Shown here piece by piece: positions 17,635 through 27,932 of a DNA stretch of 50,392 nucleotides (the first letter of the stretch is position 1; the number at the start of each line of letters is the position of its first letter). This DNA comes from Candidatus Kutchimonas denitrificans (lineage in GTDB: Bacteria > Gemmatimonadota > Gemmatimonadetes > Palauibacterales > KS3-K002): the NCBI GenBank assembly GCA_011774835.1, contig JAACAK010000064.1, forward strand, positions 15,362-65,753, in the 5' to 3' direction. The notes under the pieces are model-generated. The model was not told the origin of the DNA. It saw only the letters and a list, made by a program, of their open reading frames with translations, and searched no databases. A program made the position numbers and the translations under genes.

Positions 17635-18417
17635 CTAGATCTGAGCAAGGCCGAACAGGAGACCCGTAATCGTGGTCGTGACGATCAGCAGGGTCCGGCC
17701 AATCTCGCCCGGGGCGAAGGCCGACCGCTTGGGGACCACGATCTCATCGCCGGCGCGCAGGCCCAACTCGTCCAGGGTGCGACCGGTCTGGATGGCGACA
17801 CGAGCCTCCTCCGCAGTCAGGACCATCCTGTCGCCGCCCCGTCTGATGTGCACCTTGTCCAGGTCGGCATCATTCGTCGGCCCACCCACCGACATCAACG
17901 CCTCGGTGATCGGCGTTTCCGGCGGCAGCAGATGAAAGCCCGGGCGGGCAATTTCGCCGAATATCGCCACCCGTACCAGGGCGCGGGCATGGACCACCGG
18001 GTCGCGGATGAACAGCCCGATCTCACGGATCAGCTGCGATTCGATCTCGGAACGAAGCACGCCCCCCAAGGCGACCGTTCCGACGACCGGAATCTCCAGC
18101 GATCGATCGGCGGACACGATGAACGTGTCCGAGAGCTCCTCCTGACCCTCGACGTCGATCAGAACACGGTCGCCCACCCGGAAGTCGCCTTCCTCGAGGC
18201 GCGCCGTGATCCGCTCGCTCGCCGCCCGCGCCTCGCTTCTGAGGCGCTCGCTGTAGGCCCGGGACTGGACCGCGCCCAGGAACCTCTGCAGCATCCCCTG
18301 CAGCTCCTGGCGCGAGGCCTGAACGTGATCCGTATCCCAAGCGATCGACTGCGCCATCAGCCGGTGACCCGGACTGAACAAAGCGAGCGCGATCAGAATG
18401 GTGAACAAGCGTTTCAT
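17635..18417 (-). CDS. Polysaccharide export protein (Wza-like, short, no lipobox)
   Basis: 260 residues from ATG 18417. Residues 1-23 are a signal peptide (MKRLFTILIALALFS) and the site has no lipobox Cys, unlike classical Wza. The polysaccharide-export domain (about 78-150: FRVGDRVLIDVEGQEELSDT, SLEIPVVGTV) is followed by an SLBB-type soluble ligand-binding domain (about 149-230: VAIFGEIARPGFHLLPP, ALMSVGGP). A hydrophobic C-terminal segment (241-258) may replace the Wza outer-membrane helix. It should form the EPS exit channel in the envelope. A longer frame upstream has no support. I find no good -24/-12 match at a sensible distance. Confidence 0.88.
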   Translation of the reverse strand: MKRLFTILIALALFSPGHRLMAQSIAWDTDHVQASRQELQGMLQRFLGAVQSRAYSERLRSEARAASERITARLEEGDFRVGDRVLIDVEGQEELSDTFIVSADRSLEIPVVGTVALGGVLRSEIESQLIREIGLFIRDPVVHARALVRVAIFGEIARPGFHLLPPETPITEALMSVGGPTNDADLDKVHIRRGGDRMVLTAEEARVAIQTGRTLDELGLRAGDEIVVPKRSAFAPGEIGRTLLIVTTTITGLLFGLAQI

Positions 18418-18526
18418 CCGGCCGTCCCTGTGCCGTGCCTGCCCTTTCAGCAGGGGAAGCGTCAGCGGTTCGTTCACGGAACCCGCTTCAATATCAAGAC
18501 CCGCAGACCGAGAATCGTTATCCTGA

Positions 18527-18546
18527 GCGCTAAACGCATTTAGCGC
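18527..18546. promoter_or_regulatory. Perfect 8-bp inverted repeat (hairpin or operator)
   Basis: GCGCTAAA-CGCA-TTTAGCGC. It lies in the 415-nt divergent gap between the export-protein gene (-) and the receiver-GGDEF gene (+), about 110 nt from the former start and 220 nt upstream of the predicted sigma54 promoter of the latter. It could be an operator or an enhancer site. The rest of the gap is GC-rich with no gene. Confidence 0.5.
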
Positions 18547-18766
18547 AACGGGTTCCCTCGCGAGGCCGCCGCCCGGACCGCCGCCCCGCCCCCGCGGACG
18601 TTGTGGCCACGCGACACCCCGTGGCAGGGATGGTCCGCACGGGGTGACCGCGACAGGAAGCCGTCCAACGGGAGAACCACGGTAAGGTGTCGCCGGCTTG
18701 CCGCGCTGCAAGGTCCGGGAGTAAGTTAATGAATCCTTTCAGATCGCTGGGAAACGTACTACCTCG

Positions 18767-18782
18767 AGGCACGGCCAATGCG
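18767..18782 (+). promoter_or_regulatory. Predicted sigma54 promoter for the receiver-GGDEF gene
   Basis: AGGCACGGCCAATGCG: a perfect GGCACG -24 element and an ATGC -12 element with correct spacing. The -12 GC is about 52 nt upstream of the GTG at 18833. Confidence 0.6.
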
Positions 18783-18832
18783 CACGCAACTTGCACTCGG
18801 GCCACCCGTGCGCCTCGCAGAGGAGCTAGGCC

Positions 18833-19837
18833 GTGACCCAGCATACGGTGACTGGAAACCGGGATGAGCAGGATGAGCAGATGAACGAATCGGCGTCCCG
18901 TCCGCCGGTGGCGATCATCGCCAATGATCACGAGTGGTCCAGTCGTTCGATCAAGAGCATCCTGACCGCCAGCGGCTACGCCGTGTTGATCACCTACACG
19001 GGTCGCAAGACGCTGGAGCAGGCTCTAAGCACTGGAGCCGACCTGGTTCTCGTCGACCGGGATCTACCGGACATGACGGGAACAGAAGTTTGCCAGGCCC
19101 TGCGGGGCGATCCCTGCTTCAGCGCCAGCACACCGATATTGATGACCAGCTCGGGCAACGGTTCGCGGTCAGAGAGGCTGAAGGCGCTGGCTGCCGGCGC
19201 ATGGGACTACCTGCCGTTGCCGTTCGACAGCGAGGAGCTGCTGCTGCGGCTGGACTCGTACGTCCGGGCCAAGTTGAATTTCGATCGGGTGGCCGAGGAA
19301 GGTATGATCGACCCGATTAGCGGCCTCTACAACCTACGGGGCCTGATGCGCCGGGCCCGGGAGCTGGGCTCCGATGCGTATCGCCACGGTCGGGCCCTCG
19401 CCTGTATCGCGCTGGCGCCGAACTTCGATCCACGCGGCGATTCGACGCTCAGTAAGGACAACGCACCGCTCTGGGACGCGGTCAAGCACCTGGCTGAAAT
19501 CCTGCGCAAGTCGGGTCGCGTTTCGGATGCGATCGGCCGGATGCGCCTGGGCGACTTCGTGGTGCTGGCGGCTTCAACCGACAGCGCGAGGGCGCTAATG
19601 GTCGCGGAGCGTTTGAAGGAAGCGGCCGAGGCGGGACCGGGCGCCGTCGAGGAGCTGACGCTGGCGGTCGGCTACGACGCGGTGTCGGACTTCCGGGTCG
19701 CCGGGATTCAACCGGCTGCTCTGCTGGCCGGCGCCACGGCCGCGCTGCGGCAATCGCAGCAGGCCGGAAACGGGATCGCCATCCGCCGCTTCTCCGGCGA
19801 TCGCGATACGGCGCGAGCGCTGCAGCCGAAAGACTAG
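18833..19837 (+). CDS. Degenerate receiver-GGDEF response regulator
   Basis: 334 residues. GTG 18833 is chosen because AGGAG sits 7-12 nt upstream; ATG 18881 lacks a site. Residues 25-145 form a CheY-like receiver with the phospho-acceptor Asp75 (LVLVDRDLPDMTG). The acidic pair is reduced (AND) and the conserved Lys before Pro-Phe is replaced by Leu (YLPLPF, about 126-131), so phosphorylation signalling may be altered. Residues 158-325 match a GGDEF fold (MIDPISGLYNLRGL), but the signature is RLGDF (238-242) instead of GGDEF, so diguanylate cyclase activity is unlikely. It probably acts as a binding or scaffold regulator for EPS. It converges on the Wzc-like gene. Confidence 0.8.
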   Translation: MTQHTVTGNRDEQDEQMNESASRPPVAIIANDHEWSSRSIKSILTASGYAVLITYTGRKTLEQALSTGADLVLVDRDLPDMTGTEVCQALRGDPCFSASTPILMTSSGNGSRSERLKALAAGAWDYLPLPFDSEELLLRLDSYVRAKLNFDRVAEEGMIDPISGLYNLRGLMRRARELGSDAYRHGRALACIALAPNFDPRGDSTLSKDNAPLWDAVKHLAEILRKSGRVSDAIGRMRLGDFVVLAASTDSARALMVAERLKEAAEAGPGAVEELTLAVGYDAVSDFRVAGIQPAALLAGATAALRQSQQAGNGIAIRRFSGDRDTARALQPKD

Positions 19838-19890
19838 GTTTTCGGGCTAGCGGCCCGCCCCCCCTCGATCCCACGCCTGAAACCAAGCCT

Positions 19891-22782
19891 CTATCGCCAC
19901 TGCCGGGTCTGGTTGCGTCGCTGATGCTGCCGGTGCACATGGGACTGACGCTTCGGCGCCGCGTCACGCGCCGGTCGAGGTGCGGCCCCACCGCCGGCCA
20001 CGATGTCGGTCCGCGATCGCGCCGTTGTGTTCCGGGGAGACTCCGTTCCAGGGCGAAGGTTTGAGCCGGCTTGCGGGCTCGCCGCGCCAGCGCCCCGGGG
20101 CTTCGTCGAGGGGCTGGCCCGCCCATGTGCCGCGCCGCCGGGGGTGGCCGTCCCGTGACTCCCGGACGCGACACCTCCAGCTCCGCCCTTCCGAGGCAAC
20201 GGATCGGCCTCCGGCCGGGCCGGCGCGTCTCGATCCGGCGGACCCTGAGCCTCCTGTTCCGGGCCATTTCGATCCGCCGGTCTGGGGGCCTCGCTCTCGA
20301 TCTCGTCCCGATCTGTCGGGTACTCTCGCTCCGGAAACACCTCAGCTTCAGGATCTGTACCGGCCGGGTCCGAACCGCCGATCAGCCGTCCCGCCGCAGT
20401 TGGGTCCTCGTCGTAGGCCTCGTAGCCCGGCATGTACGAGTAGTACTGGTAGTACGAATAGTAGCGGCCGATGCCCTCCGAGCTGACGGCGTTGAGCACG
20501 GCGCCCAGCAGGCGGATGGGCAGGACGTCGAGCATCTCCAGCTTGGCGTGCAGCAGGGCCCGGTTGCTCTCGCCCGTACGCAGGACCAGCAACAGGTTGC
20601 CTGTAGCCGTTCCCACCACGAACGGATCGATGCCGGCCCCCAATGGCGGGCTGTCGATCAGGATGACGTCGTAGTCGGCGCGGAGGCGTGCCAGCAGCCC
20701 CGTCATGCGCTCGGACTGGAGCAGCTCGGGACCATTTCGAAAGCGGGTCCCCGAGGAGATGAGGTCGACGGACCCGTGAACGGCCTGCTGGATGATCTTG
20801 CCCCGGGGAGCGCTCCCACTCAGGTAGTCGGTCAGCCCCGGGCGGCGTACGCCGCTCAGGCGCCGGTGGAGGGCGCCGCGCCGCGTGTCCGCGTCGATGA
20901 GGAGAGCGCGGCGGCCCAGATCGGCGAACGATAGGGCCAGGTTCGACGAAACGAAGGACTTGCCATCCCGCGAGCCGGGGCTGGTGATGGTGGCGACCAC
21001 CGGACCTGCCGCCCCGTAAGCGTGGCTCAGCGCCAGCCGGATGTTGCGGAACGCCTCGACCACCTGGTCGGCATCCGCCTTGCTCATCTGGCCCCGGCGC
21101 TCGCGGACAAACGGGACCGCTCCCAGGATCGGGACGCCCAGCTCCTCGCTCACCTGCTCGGGGTAGCGGAAGCGGGGATCGATCCGATCGAGCACGATCG
21201 CGCCCGCCAGACCGACGCCAGACACAGCAACCACGACGAGGAAGATGAAGCGCAGGCGCCGGGTGTCGCTCACCGGCTCGCGCGGCATCACCGCGGCATC
21301 GAGGATGCGGACGTCCGGGATCGTGCTGGCCGCGGCCAGCCGCGCCTCCTCGTACCGCTTTTGCAGGTTGACGTACAGCGCTTCCGCGGTCTCCACCCGC
21401 CGTTCCAGGCGCGCTTCTTCGATCGCTCGGGGCGGGATTCCCTGCAGCTCGCCGGAGGCCGAAGCGATCTGGCGGTCCAGCTCGGCCTCCCGCGCCTCCA
21501 GCTCGCGGACCAGCGCTCGCGCCAGCCGCGGGACCGTCTGCTGCTCCAACACCTCGACCTCATCCGCCAGCGCGCGTACCGGACGATAGGCGTCGGTGTA
21601 CCGCTGGCGCAGGGCCCGGAGGTCGGCGCGCTTGGCGGTCAGCTCCTCCAACGCGCCGGTCAGCTCCGACGCCTCGCGGACCGGCGGGATCACCTCCAGC
21701 GCCTCGACAACGAGACTGGAGTCCGGCGCCATGGCCAGAACCCGCTCGATCGCCTCCCGGTCCTGGCGCAGCTGCTCCCGCCGGATCTTCAGGTCGAAGA
21801 AGCTGCCCATCGCCGGGTCGCGGGTCGACTCGAGGCCCGGGTTCACCGGGCTCGCCGGCTCCGAGGGGAGCGTTATGGTGGCGACGCGGAACCCCTCCAG
21901 ATCGGCCTCGGCCTCCTGCAGGTTGTGTAGCGCGAAGTCGAGCTGCTCGTCCAGGATCTTCGTCAGCTCGCGGACCCGCTCGCTTTTCAACTCCGCCGCC
22001 ACCGACACGTAGCGCTCGGAAAGGGCGTTGAGCACCGCCGCCACCCGCTTCGGATTGCGATCCTGCAGGCTCAGCCTCAGGAACGTACCGTTGCGTTCCA
22101 TCTCGATCCGCAGCCGCTCGGCCAGTGCCGTCGCCACGTCCCGGGGGTTGCCGATCGTGACCCGGATCTCCTGGCCTGGTTCCACCTCTTCCGGGGCGAT
22201 CACCCAAGCCAGGCCCAGCTCGGGCCCGATGGAGTCACCCAGAGCGCCTCGCTGCAGGACGACATCGTCCTGCCGGAGCTGGAATGTGCGCCCGTCCTCC
22301 TCCACCATCAGCTTGTATTCGCCCGGCGTGAACCGCTCCTTGGTGTCGAGGGACGTGCCGAGCTTGCCGCCGTCGGGCGCCTCCACCGAGATGTAGAGCC
22401 GCTGCTCGCGGACCACGTGGTCCAGCACCAGGTACGACTTCAGCAGGTCGATCCACGCCTGGGCGCGCAGCAGCTGCGACGGGCGGATGGGCCCGGCGCC
22501 GGCTTCACCGCCGGCACCGCCCTCGACCCAGATCGTCGCCTCAGCCTGGTACAGCGTGGGAACGAAACGGCTGAGCCCCACGCCAGCGGCAACGCCCAGC
22601 ACCAGGGACGCCAGGACCAGCCACTTGTAGCGGAAGAGCACTGCGATGTAACGCCGCCAATTGAGCTCGCCCCCGCCACCGAACGGGTCGAACTCGTGGC
22701 CGTTCACGTGGTCGGTTCTCTGGACTTCGGGCAGCGGCTGACGCCCGTCGAACGGCCCCGGGCTTGGAAGGTTGTTCGACAT
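19891..22782 (-). CDS. Wzc-like polysaccharide co-polymerase / bacterial tyrosine autokinase
   Basis: 963 residues from ATG 22782 (GTG 22785 is adjacent). Order: cytosolic start; Wzz-type domain with TM1 (about 53-73); periplasmic coiled-coil region (about 265-480); TM2 (about 512-533); BY-kinase with Walker A SPGSRDGKS (601-609), A' ALLIDADTR, Walker B VILIDSPP; a tyrosine cluster YYSYYQYYSYMPGYEAY (774-790); and a Pro/Gly/Arg-rich tail of about 165 residues ending HQRRNQTRQWR. Wzc proteins cycle between phosphorylated and unphosphorylated states to control EPS polymer length and export with Wza. The tail is unusual: classical Wzc ends at the tyrosine cluster. It has its own sigma54-type promoter and diverges from the sigma54 activator gene. 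Confidence 0.92.
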   Translation of the reverse strand: MSNNLPSPGPFDGRQPLPEVQRTDHVNGHEFDPFGGGGELNWRRYIAVLFRYKWLVLASLVLGVAAGVGLSRFVPTLYQAEATIWVEGGAGGEAGAGPIRPSQLLRAQAWIDLLKSYLVLDHVVREQRLYISVEAPDGGKLGTSLDTKERFTPGEYKLMVEEDGRTFQLRQDDVVLQRGALGDSIGPELGLAWVIAPEEVEPGQEIRVTIGNPRDVATALAERLRIEMERNGTFLRLSLQDRNPKRVAAVLNALSERYVSVAAELKSERVRELTKILDEQLDFALHNLQEAEADLEGFRVATITLPSEPASPVNPGLESTRDPAMGSFFDLKIRREQLRQDREAIERVLAMAPDSSLVVEALEVIPPVREASELTGALEELTAKRADLRALRQRYTDAYRPVRALADEVEVLEQQTVPRLARALVRELEAREAELDRQIASASGELQGIPPRAIEEARLERRVETAEALYVNLQKRYEEARLAAASTIPDVRILDAAVMPREPVSDTRRLRFIFLVVVAVSGVGLAGAIVLDRIDPRFRYPEQVSEELGVPILGAVPFVRERRGQMSKADADQVVEAFRNIRLALSHAYGAAGPVVATITSPGSRDGKSFVSSNLALSFADLGRRALLIDADTRRGALHRRLSGVRRPGLTDYLSGSAPRGKIIQQAVHGSVDLISSGTRFRNGPELLQSERMTGLLARLRADYDVILIDSPPLGAGIDPFVVGTATGNLLLVLRTGESNRALLHAKLEMLDVLPIRLLGAVLNAVSSEGIGRYYSYYQYYSYMPGYEAYDEDPTAAGRLIGGSDPAGTDPEAEVFPEREYPTDRDEIESEAPRPADRNGPEQEAQGPPDRDAPARPEADPLPRKGGAGGVASGSHGTATPGGAAHGRASPSTKPRGAGAASPQAGSNLRPGTESPRNTTARSRTDIVAGGGAAPRPARDAAPKRQSHVHRQHQRRNQTRQWR

Positions 22783-22865
22783 CACAGAACGCGCATCCTC
22801 ACAGTATGCGGGCCACCGACACGGACGACCCGCGGGACATTACGGGACTAGGGCTATCCTATTTC

Positions 22866-22881
22866 AGCAATCCCGATGCCG
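22866..22881 (-). promoter_or_regulatory. Predicted sigma54 promoter for the Wzc-like gene
   Basis: Minus-strand CGGCATCGGGATTGCT: GGCA at -24 and TTGCT at -12, correct spacing. The -12 element lies about 85 nt upstream of ATG 22782. The -24 and -12 elements equal those at 16400-16415. Confidence 0.72.
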
Positions 22882-22973
22882 CCAGTACGGTCGGCCAAGT
22901 CGAGCCAGCCCCGCCAGACGCAAGTCGAGGTGCGCGCCCCGGCTACCAAAGAGGCCGGTCGCTCGAATCCCCT

Positions 22974-22983
22974 GTAGCGCTAC
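22974..22983. promoter_or_regulatory. Palindrome GTAGCGCTAC, candidate activator site
   Basis: A perfect 10-bp palindrome centred about 97 nt upstream of the -24 end of the Wzc promoter, within the 456-nt divergent gap (22783-23238) that has no gene. This is a typical enhancer distance for NtrC-type proteins. Confidence 0.45.
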
Positions 22984-22995
22984 CGCAACAGATCG

Positions 22996-23011
22996 TGGCA
23001 ACACAGGAGCA
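22996..23011 (+). promoter_or_regulatory. Weak sigma54-like site toward the NtrC-type regulator gene
   Basis: TGGCAACACAGGAGCA: good -24 TGGCA and GC at the right distance, but a poor -12 (GAGCA). It would suggest autoregulation of the activator operon. Low certainty. Confidence 0.3.
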
Positions 23012-23238
23012 AGCGTGGCATCCCTCCCACGACCGGGGGCTCCGGGTGTGGAACGGAATGGACAATCAGTATTGACAGATCCTCGACCTTTTCCTATCCT
23101 ATGCGTCCCACGAAAATTCGTGGGGGCTCCTCCCGCCGGGCCTGATACCTGCATAACGCCCAAACGCCGGTATAGCCAGACCAAAGACCCCGCCTACCGG
23201 CCGCGGCGTTGCGTGGCGTAAACAACGGAGGCTCCCCC

Positions 23239-24776
<1,538 letters not shown>

Positions 24777-24777
<1 letters not shown>

Positions 24778-25913
24778 TGAGCGGCCACTCAGCTTCCCGA
24801 GACTCGAGCCGCTCGGTAGTGGATATCCGCGGCCGCCTGCCGACCCGGCACGACGACCTGGCTGACTTCGTCCCCTTCCCCGAGATCGAGGAGGCCAGTA
24901 ACCGGGTGCTGGCCAACTGGGTCGCGGGCGGCACCCGCGGGGTCGCCGAAAGCAGGCTGGCGTCCGAGCTGGCCGTGCTCAGCTCGGCGGCACACGCGGC
25001 GCTGAACGGAGACGAGAGCCGACTGGCCGTGCTGAAGGCCTCCCCGCTGCGCCAGAAGCTGCTGGAGGACCTGCGCGGCGAGCTGGTTCGTCACTGGGTG
25101 CGGGAGAACGAGCAGAAATCGCGACGCCGTTCGATACGCGTGCTCAAGACGCTGGAGGATATCCGCAAGGCGCTGGGCTCGCGCAGCTCGGCGAATACCG
25201 TCCCCAATGCCGCCGGGATCGATAGCTTGGAGCTGATCTCCGAGGTGGCCCACGATCTCCGCTCGCCACTCACCTCGATCCTGACGCTGGCCGAGACGCT
25301 GCGGCGCGGCCATAGCGGTGACGTGAACGAGACCCAGCGACGCCAGCTGGGCTTGATCTACAGCGCGGCCCTCGCCCTCAGCACGACGGCGAGCGATGTG
25401 ATGGAGCTGGCACACGGCGGCGATCCGCTCTGCGAGGAGCCCGCCCCGATGTCGGTGAGCGAGGTGTTCCAGTCTGTACACGATATCGTGCAGCCGATGG
25501 CCGAGGAGAAGCGGCTGGAGATCCGCCTGCGACCGCCCGCGAACGATCAGCGGCTGGGCCACGTGCTGGCCCTTAGCCGCGTGCTACTCAACCTGACGGC
25601 CAACGCTCTGAAGTTCACCAGCAATGGCTTCGTGGAGGTCGCCGCTGAGCCCCGGGGCCCGCTTCGGCTCGAATTCTCGGTGCGCGACACCGGTCCGGGC
25701 ATCCCGGCGAACGCCCTGCTCAAGCTCTTCCAGCCCTTCCGCCGCGAGCCGGGCCGGCCGGGATACTACTTTTCGGGCACCGGCCTGGGGCTGGTAATCT
25801 GCCAGAAGCTGGTGGCGGCCATGGGCTCCGAGCTCCAAGTGGAAACCCGGTCCGGATGGGGGACCCGTTTCTACTTCGAGGCGGAGATCCCGCCGGTGGA
25901 CGACTCCATTTAG
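24777..25913 (+). CDS. Soluble histidine kinase (PrsK-like by context)
   Basis: 378 residues from GTG 24777, which overlaps the regulator's TAG by one base; GGGAGG lies 6 nt upstream, so translation is coupled. The N-terminal 150 residues are helical with no membrane segment or recognised sensor domain. HisKA box SEVAHDLRSPLTSI carries His159. The ATPase domain has N-box NLTANALKF (Asn276), G1 DTGPGIP (304-310) and G2 GTGLGL (335-340). All kinase residues look intact. It should phosphorylate the adjacent NtrC-type regulator. PrsK proteins known from exosortase loci are larger, with membrane and GAF segments, so this is an architectural variant and the signal must be cytosolic. Confidence 0.88.
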
Positions 25914-25914
25914 C

Positions 25915-26868
25915 GTGATCGACGGCAACCGGCCGGGAATCGATTCCCAACTGCAGTGGCAGCGCGATGTCAGCCGCAAAAGTCCAGCCGCGTCGCGGCG
26001 CACGCGCCTCTCACAAAGCACCGAAGCACGGATCTCCCGACCCGACTTCGCGCAGCTCGCCACCGCCCTCGCGTTCCTGGTACTCTTTGGGGAACCCATC
26101 TTCACCCTGGTTCGCGACTGGTGGCAAGTACCGGAAGCGAGCCATGGGCTGCTGCTGGGACCGCTCGCCATCGGGCTGGCCTGGCGCCGCGGGATGATCG
26201 CCGGTGCGCGACCGCAAGCCCGGCTGGGGCTGGTCCTGCTGAGCGGAGCGATCGGGATTCGCTATCTTTCGAGCCTGGCTGCCGAGCCATTCACCCTGCG
26301 AATGTCGATCTTCGCAGCAGCCGCCGCGCTGGTCGTCTTTTACTTCGGCCTCCGTCAGGTGTTACACTGGTGGCTCCCCGCCGGACTGCTGATCCTGTCG
26401 GTGCCGATCCCGGAAGTGATCCTCAACACCCTCGCACTGCCCCTACAGTTACAGGCTTCAGAGCTCGGCACCGCCCTGCTGGATTGGCGGCACGTACCGG
26501 TTGCGCTGGCGGGAAACGTCATACTGCTGCCGGGACGATCGCTGTTCGTAACCGAAGCCTGCAGCGGGCTGCGGTCGCTCACCGCCCTCACCGCCCTGGG
26601 GCTGCTCGTGGGCGGCCTCTGGCTCACCACGATATGGGCACGCGTGGTGTTGATCGCGGTCTCCATACCCGTGGCCGTTGCCTTGAACGCCGTCCGAATA
26701 TTTCTCACCGGGTTCCTGGTGCACTTCGTGAACCCCGAGCTGGGAGATGGGCTGATGCATTACAGCGAAGGGTGGGTCCTGTTCTTGGTGGCGTTGGCGC
26801 TGCTAGCCCTGGTCGCCTGGGGGCTGCGCCGGCTGGAGAGCCTCTGGCGGGCAAAGGTCGGACCATGA
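25915..26868 (+). CDS. Exosortase (XrtA-like transpeptidase)
   Basis: 317 residues from GTG 25915, one base after the kinase stop; no clear Shine-Dalgarno site, so coupling is likely. It has about eight hydrophobic helices. The catalytic triad of exosortases is visible: Cys216 in TEACSGLRSL, Arg261 in LNAVRIF and His282 in MHYSEGW. Exosortases cleave short C-terminal sorting signals (PEP-CTERM type: motif, membrane helix, basic tail) from exported proteins and are normally linked to EPS production. No substrate with such a signal is encoded in this window. It overlaps the next gene by ATGA and forms an operon with regulator, kinase and EpsI. Confidence 0.92.
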   Translation: MIDGNRPGIDSQLQWQRDVSRKSPAASRRTRLSQSTEARISRPDFAQLATALAFLVLFGEPIFTLVRDWWQVPEASHGLLLGPLAIGLAWRRGMIAGARPQARLGLVLLSGAIGIRYLSSLAAEPFTLRMSIFAAAAALVVFYFGLRQVLHWWLPAGLLILSVPIPEVILNTLALPLQLQASELGTALLDWRHVPVALAGNVILLPGRSLFVTEACSGLRSLTALTALGLLVGGLWLTTIWARVVLIAVSIPVAVALNAVRIFLTGFLVHFVNPELGDGLMHYSEGWVLFLVALALLALVAWGLRRLESLWRAKVGP

Positions 26869-27512
26869 AGAAGCGACTGCTCGCCTGGACGCCCGCCACC
26901 TTGATGGGTGTGGTGAGCGTGTTCACGTTGGGAATCGACTTGCAACGGGAGCTGCCCTTGAGGGAGCCTCTCGATAACTCGCTACCTCGAACGATCAACG
27001 GATTCACGGGTAGCGAACAGCGCTTGAGCGAAGAGCAAGCGCTGGCGGCGGGCATGACCGACTACGTGATGCTCAGCTATCGCGACGCTTCGAGTGACCG
27101 AAATGACACCTTCTCTTTGTACGTCGCCTACTACGCGCAGCAGAGCCTGGGCCACACCATCCACTCTCCCAAGAACTGCCTCCCCGGCACCGGTTGGCAA
27201 GCGCTGGCGTCCCGCACGGAGAAGATCGTCGGCCCTGGCGGAAACGTCGCCGTGAACCGCTACATCGTTCAGCGGGAAGACCAGCGAGCGTTGGTGCTCT
27301 ACTGGTACCAAGGTCGTGGCCGAGTCGAAGCCAACGAGTACCGGGTGAAGTGGCACCTGCTGCGTGATTCAGCCTTGAGACGCAGGAGCGACGAGGCGCT
27401 GGTTCGCGTTGTAGTCCCCATAGTTAATGGTGAAGAGGCCGCATGGAAGCTCGCCAGGGATGTCGTAGGCGTGATCCTCCCTGCGGTCGACGCTGCGCTT
27501 CCGGCTAACTGA
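26865..27512 (+). CDS. epsI: EpsI-family exosortase-associated protein
   Basis: 215 residues from ATG 26865, overlapping the exosortase TGA as ATGA. An N-terminal membrane helix (about 7-24) anchors a periplasmic domain with the family signature HSPKNCLPGTGW (100-111, Cys105), followed by RYIVQREDQRALVLYWYQGRG-type strands. This is the DUF3485/EpsI family, often separate from or fused to the C-terminus of exosortase. It is needed for EPS in some systems, but its biochemical role is unresolved. All genes from 23239 to 27512 appear to be one transcript. Confidence 0.9.
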   Translation: MKKRLLAWTPATLMGVVSVFTLGIDLQRELPLREPLDNSLPRTINGFTGSEQRLSEEQALAAGMTDYVMLSYRDASSDRNDTFSLYVAYYAQQSLGHTIHSPKNCLPGTGWQALASRTEKIVGPGGNVAVNRYIVQREDQRALVLYWYQGRGRVEANEYRVKWHLLRDSALRRRSDEALVRVVVPIVNGEEAAWKLARDVVGVILPAVDAALPAN

Positions 27513-27698
27513 CGAAAGACGCGCGTGCTATCGACGTGTCTCGCTGCCGGGGCCAGGGAGTGATGCAGCGCCTTGCGCGCCAACCGGAGCTGGGAGGGTC
27601 AGCCAAGAGCGGCGCCCTCTACTGTTGCATTCGTGCTACTCCGACGGGGGTCGCGAGTGTGCCCGGGCTACCGGATGCCGATTCGCGGACGCCCGGCC

Positions 27699-27710
27699 GG
27701 CACGCGTGCC
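27699..27710. promoter_or_regulatory. Palindrome GGCACGCGTGCC, candidate activator site
   Basis: A perfect 12-bp palindrome centred about 95 nt upstream of the -24 element at 27799; it contains the CACGCGTG core also found at 16512-16519. Nearby TGCCAGCG (about 27733) and its inverse CGCTGGCA (about 27771) may be further sites. The 420-nt gap 27513-27932 holds no convincing gene. Confidence 0.45.
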
Positions 27711-27798
27711 AGCCGACGACCTTCCCAGCGTGCCAGCGTACCGAACCTTTGGGGCCGTGGCGCTTCCACCGCTGGCATCCCCGCTGTGAGCAACGCCC

Positions 27799-27814
27799 TG
27801 GCAGGGGCTTTGCA
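27799..27814 (+). promoter_or_regulatory. Predicted sigma54 promoter for the flippase operon
   Basis: TGGCAGGGGCTTTGCA matches the TGGCACG-N4-TTGCW consensus at all but one defined position, with exact spacing. The start codon of the flippase lies about 120 nt downstream. Confidence 0.75.
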
Positions 27815-27932
27815 GCGGTGACGAACGCAACTCTGCACGATTCCAGCGGAGAGCGAAGGGGCAGAAGCCGCTCGTTTGCGAGCGGCCCGTCGACTGAGAC
27901 GTGACCGGCAGCCCTCGGGCGAAAGGGACGGT

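Noticed and set aside
18420..18435. A -24/-12-like sequence (CGGCACAGGGACGGCC) before the export-protein gene
   Set aside because: It touches the start codon, so transcription would begin inside the gene, and the -12 element is poor.
14670..22782. Exosortase (PEP-CTERM-like) signals at the C-termini of the two kinases
   Set aside because: The shared HQRRN tails are basic but have no preceding membrane helix or sorting motif, and the proteins are cytosolic at that end.
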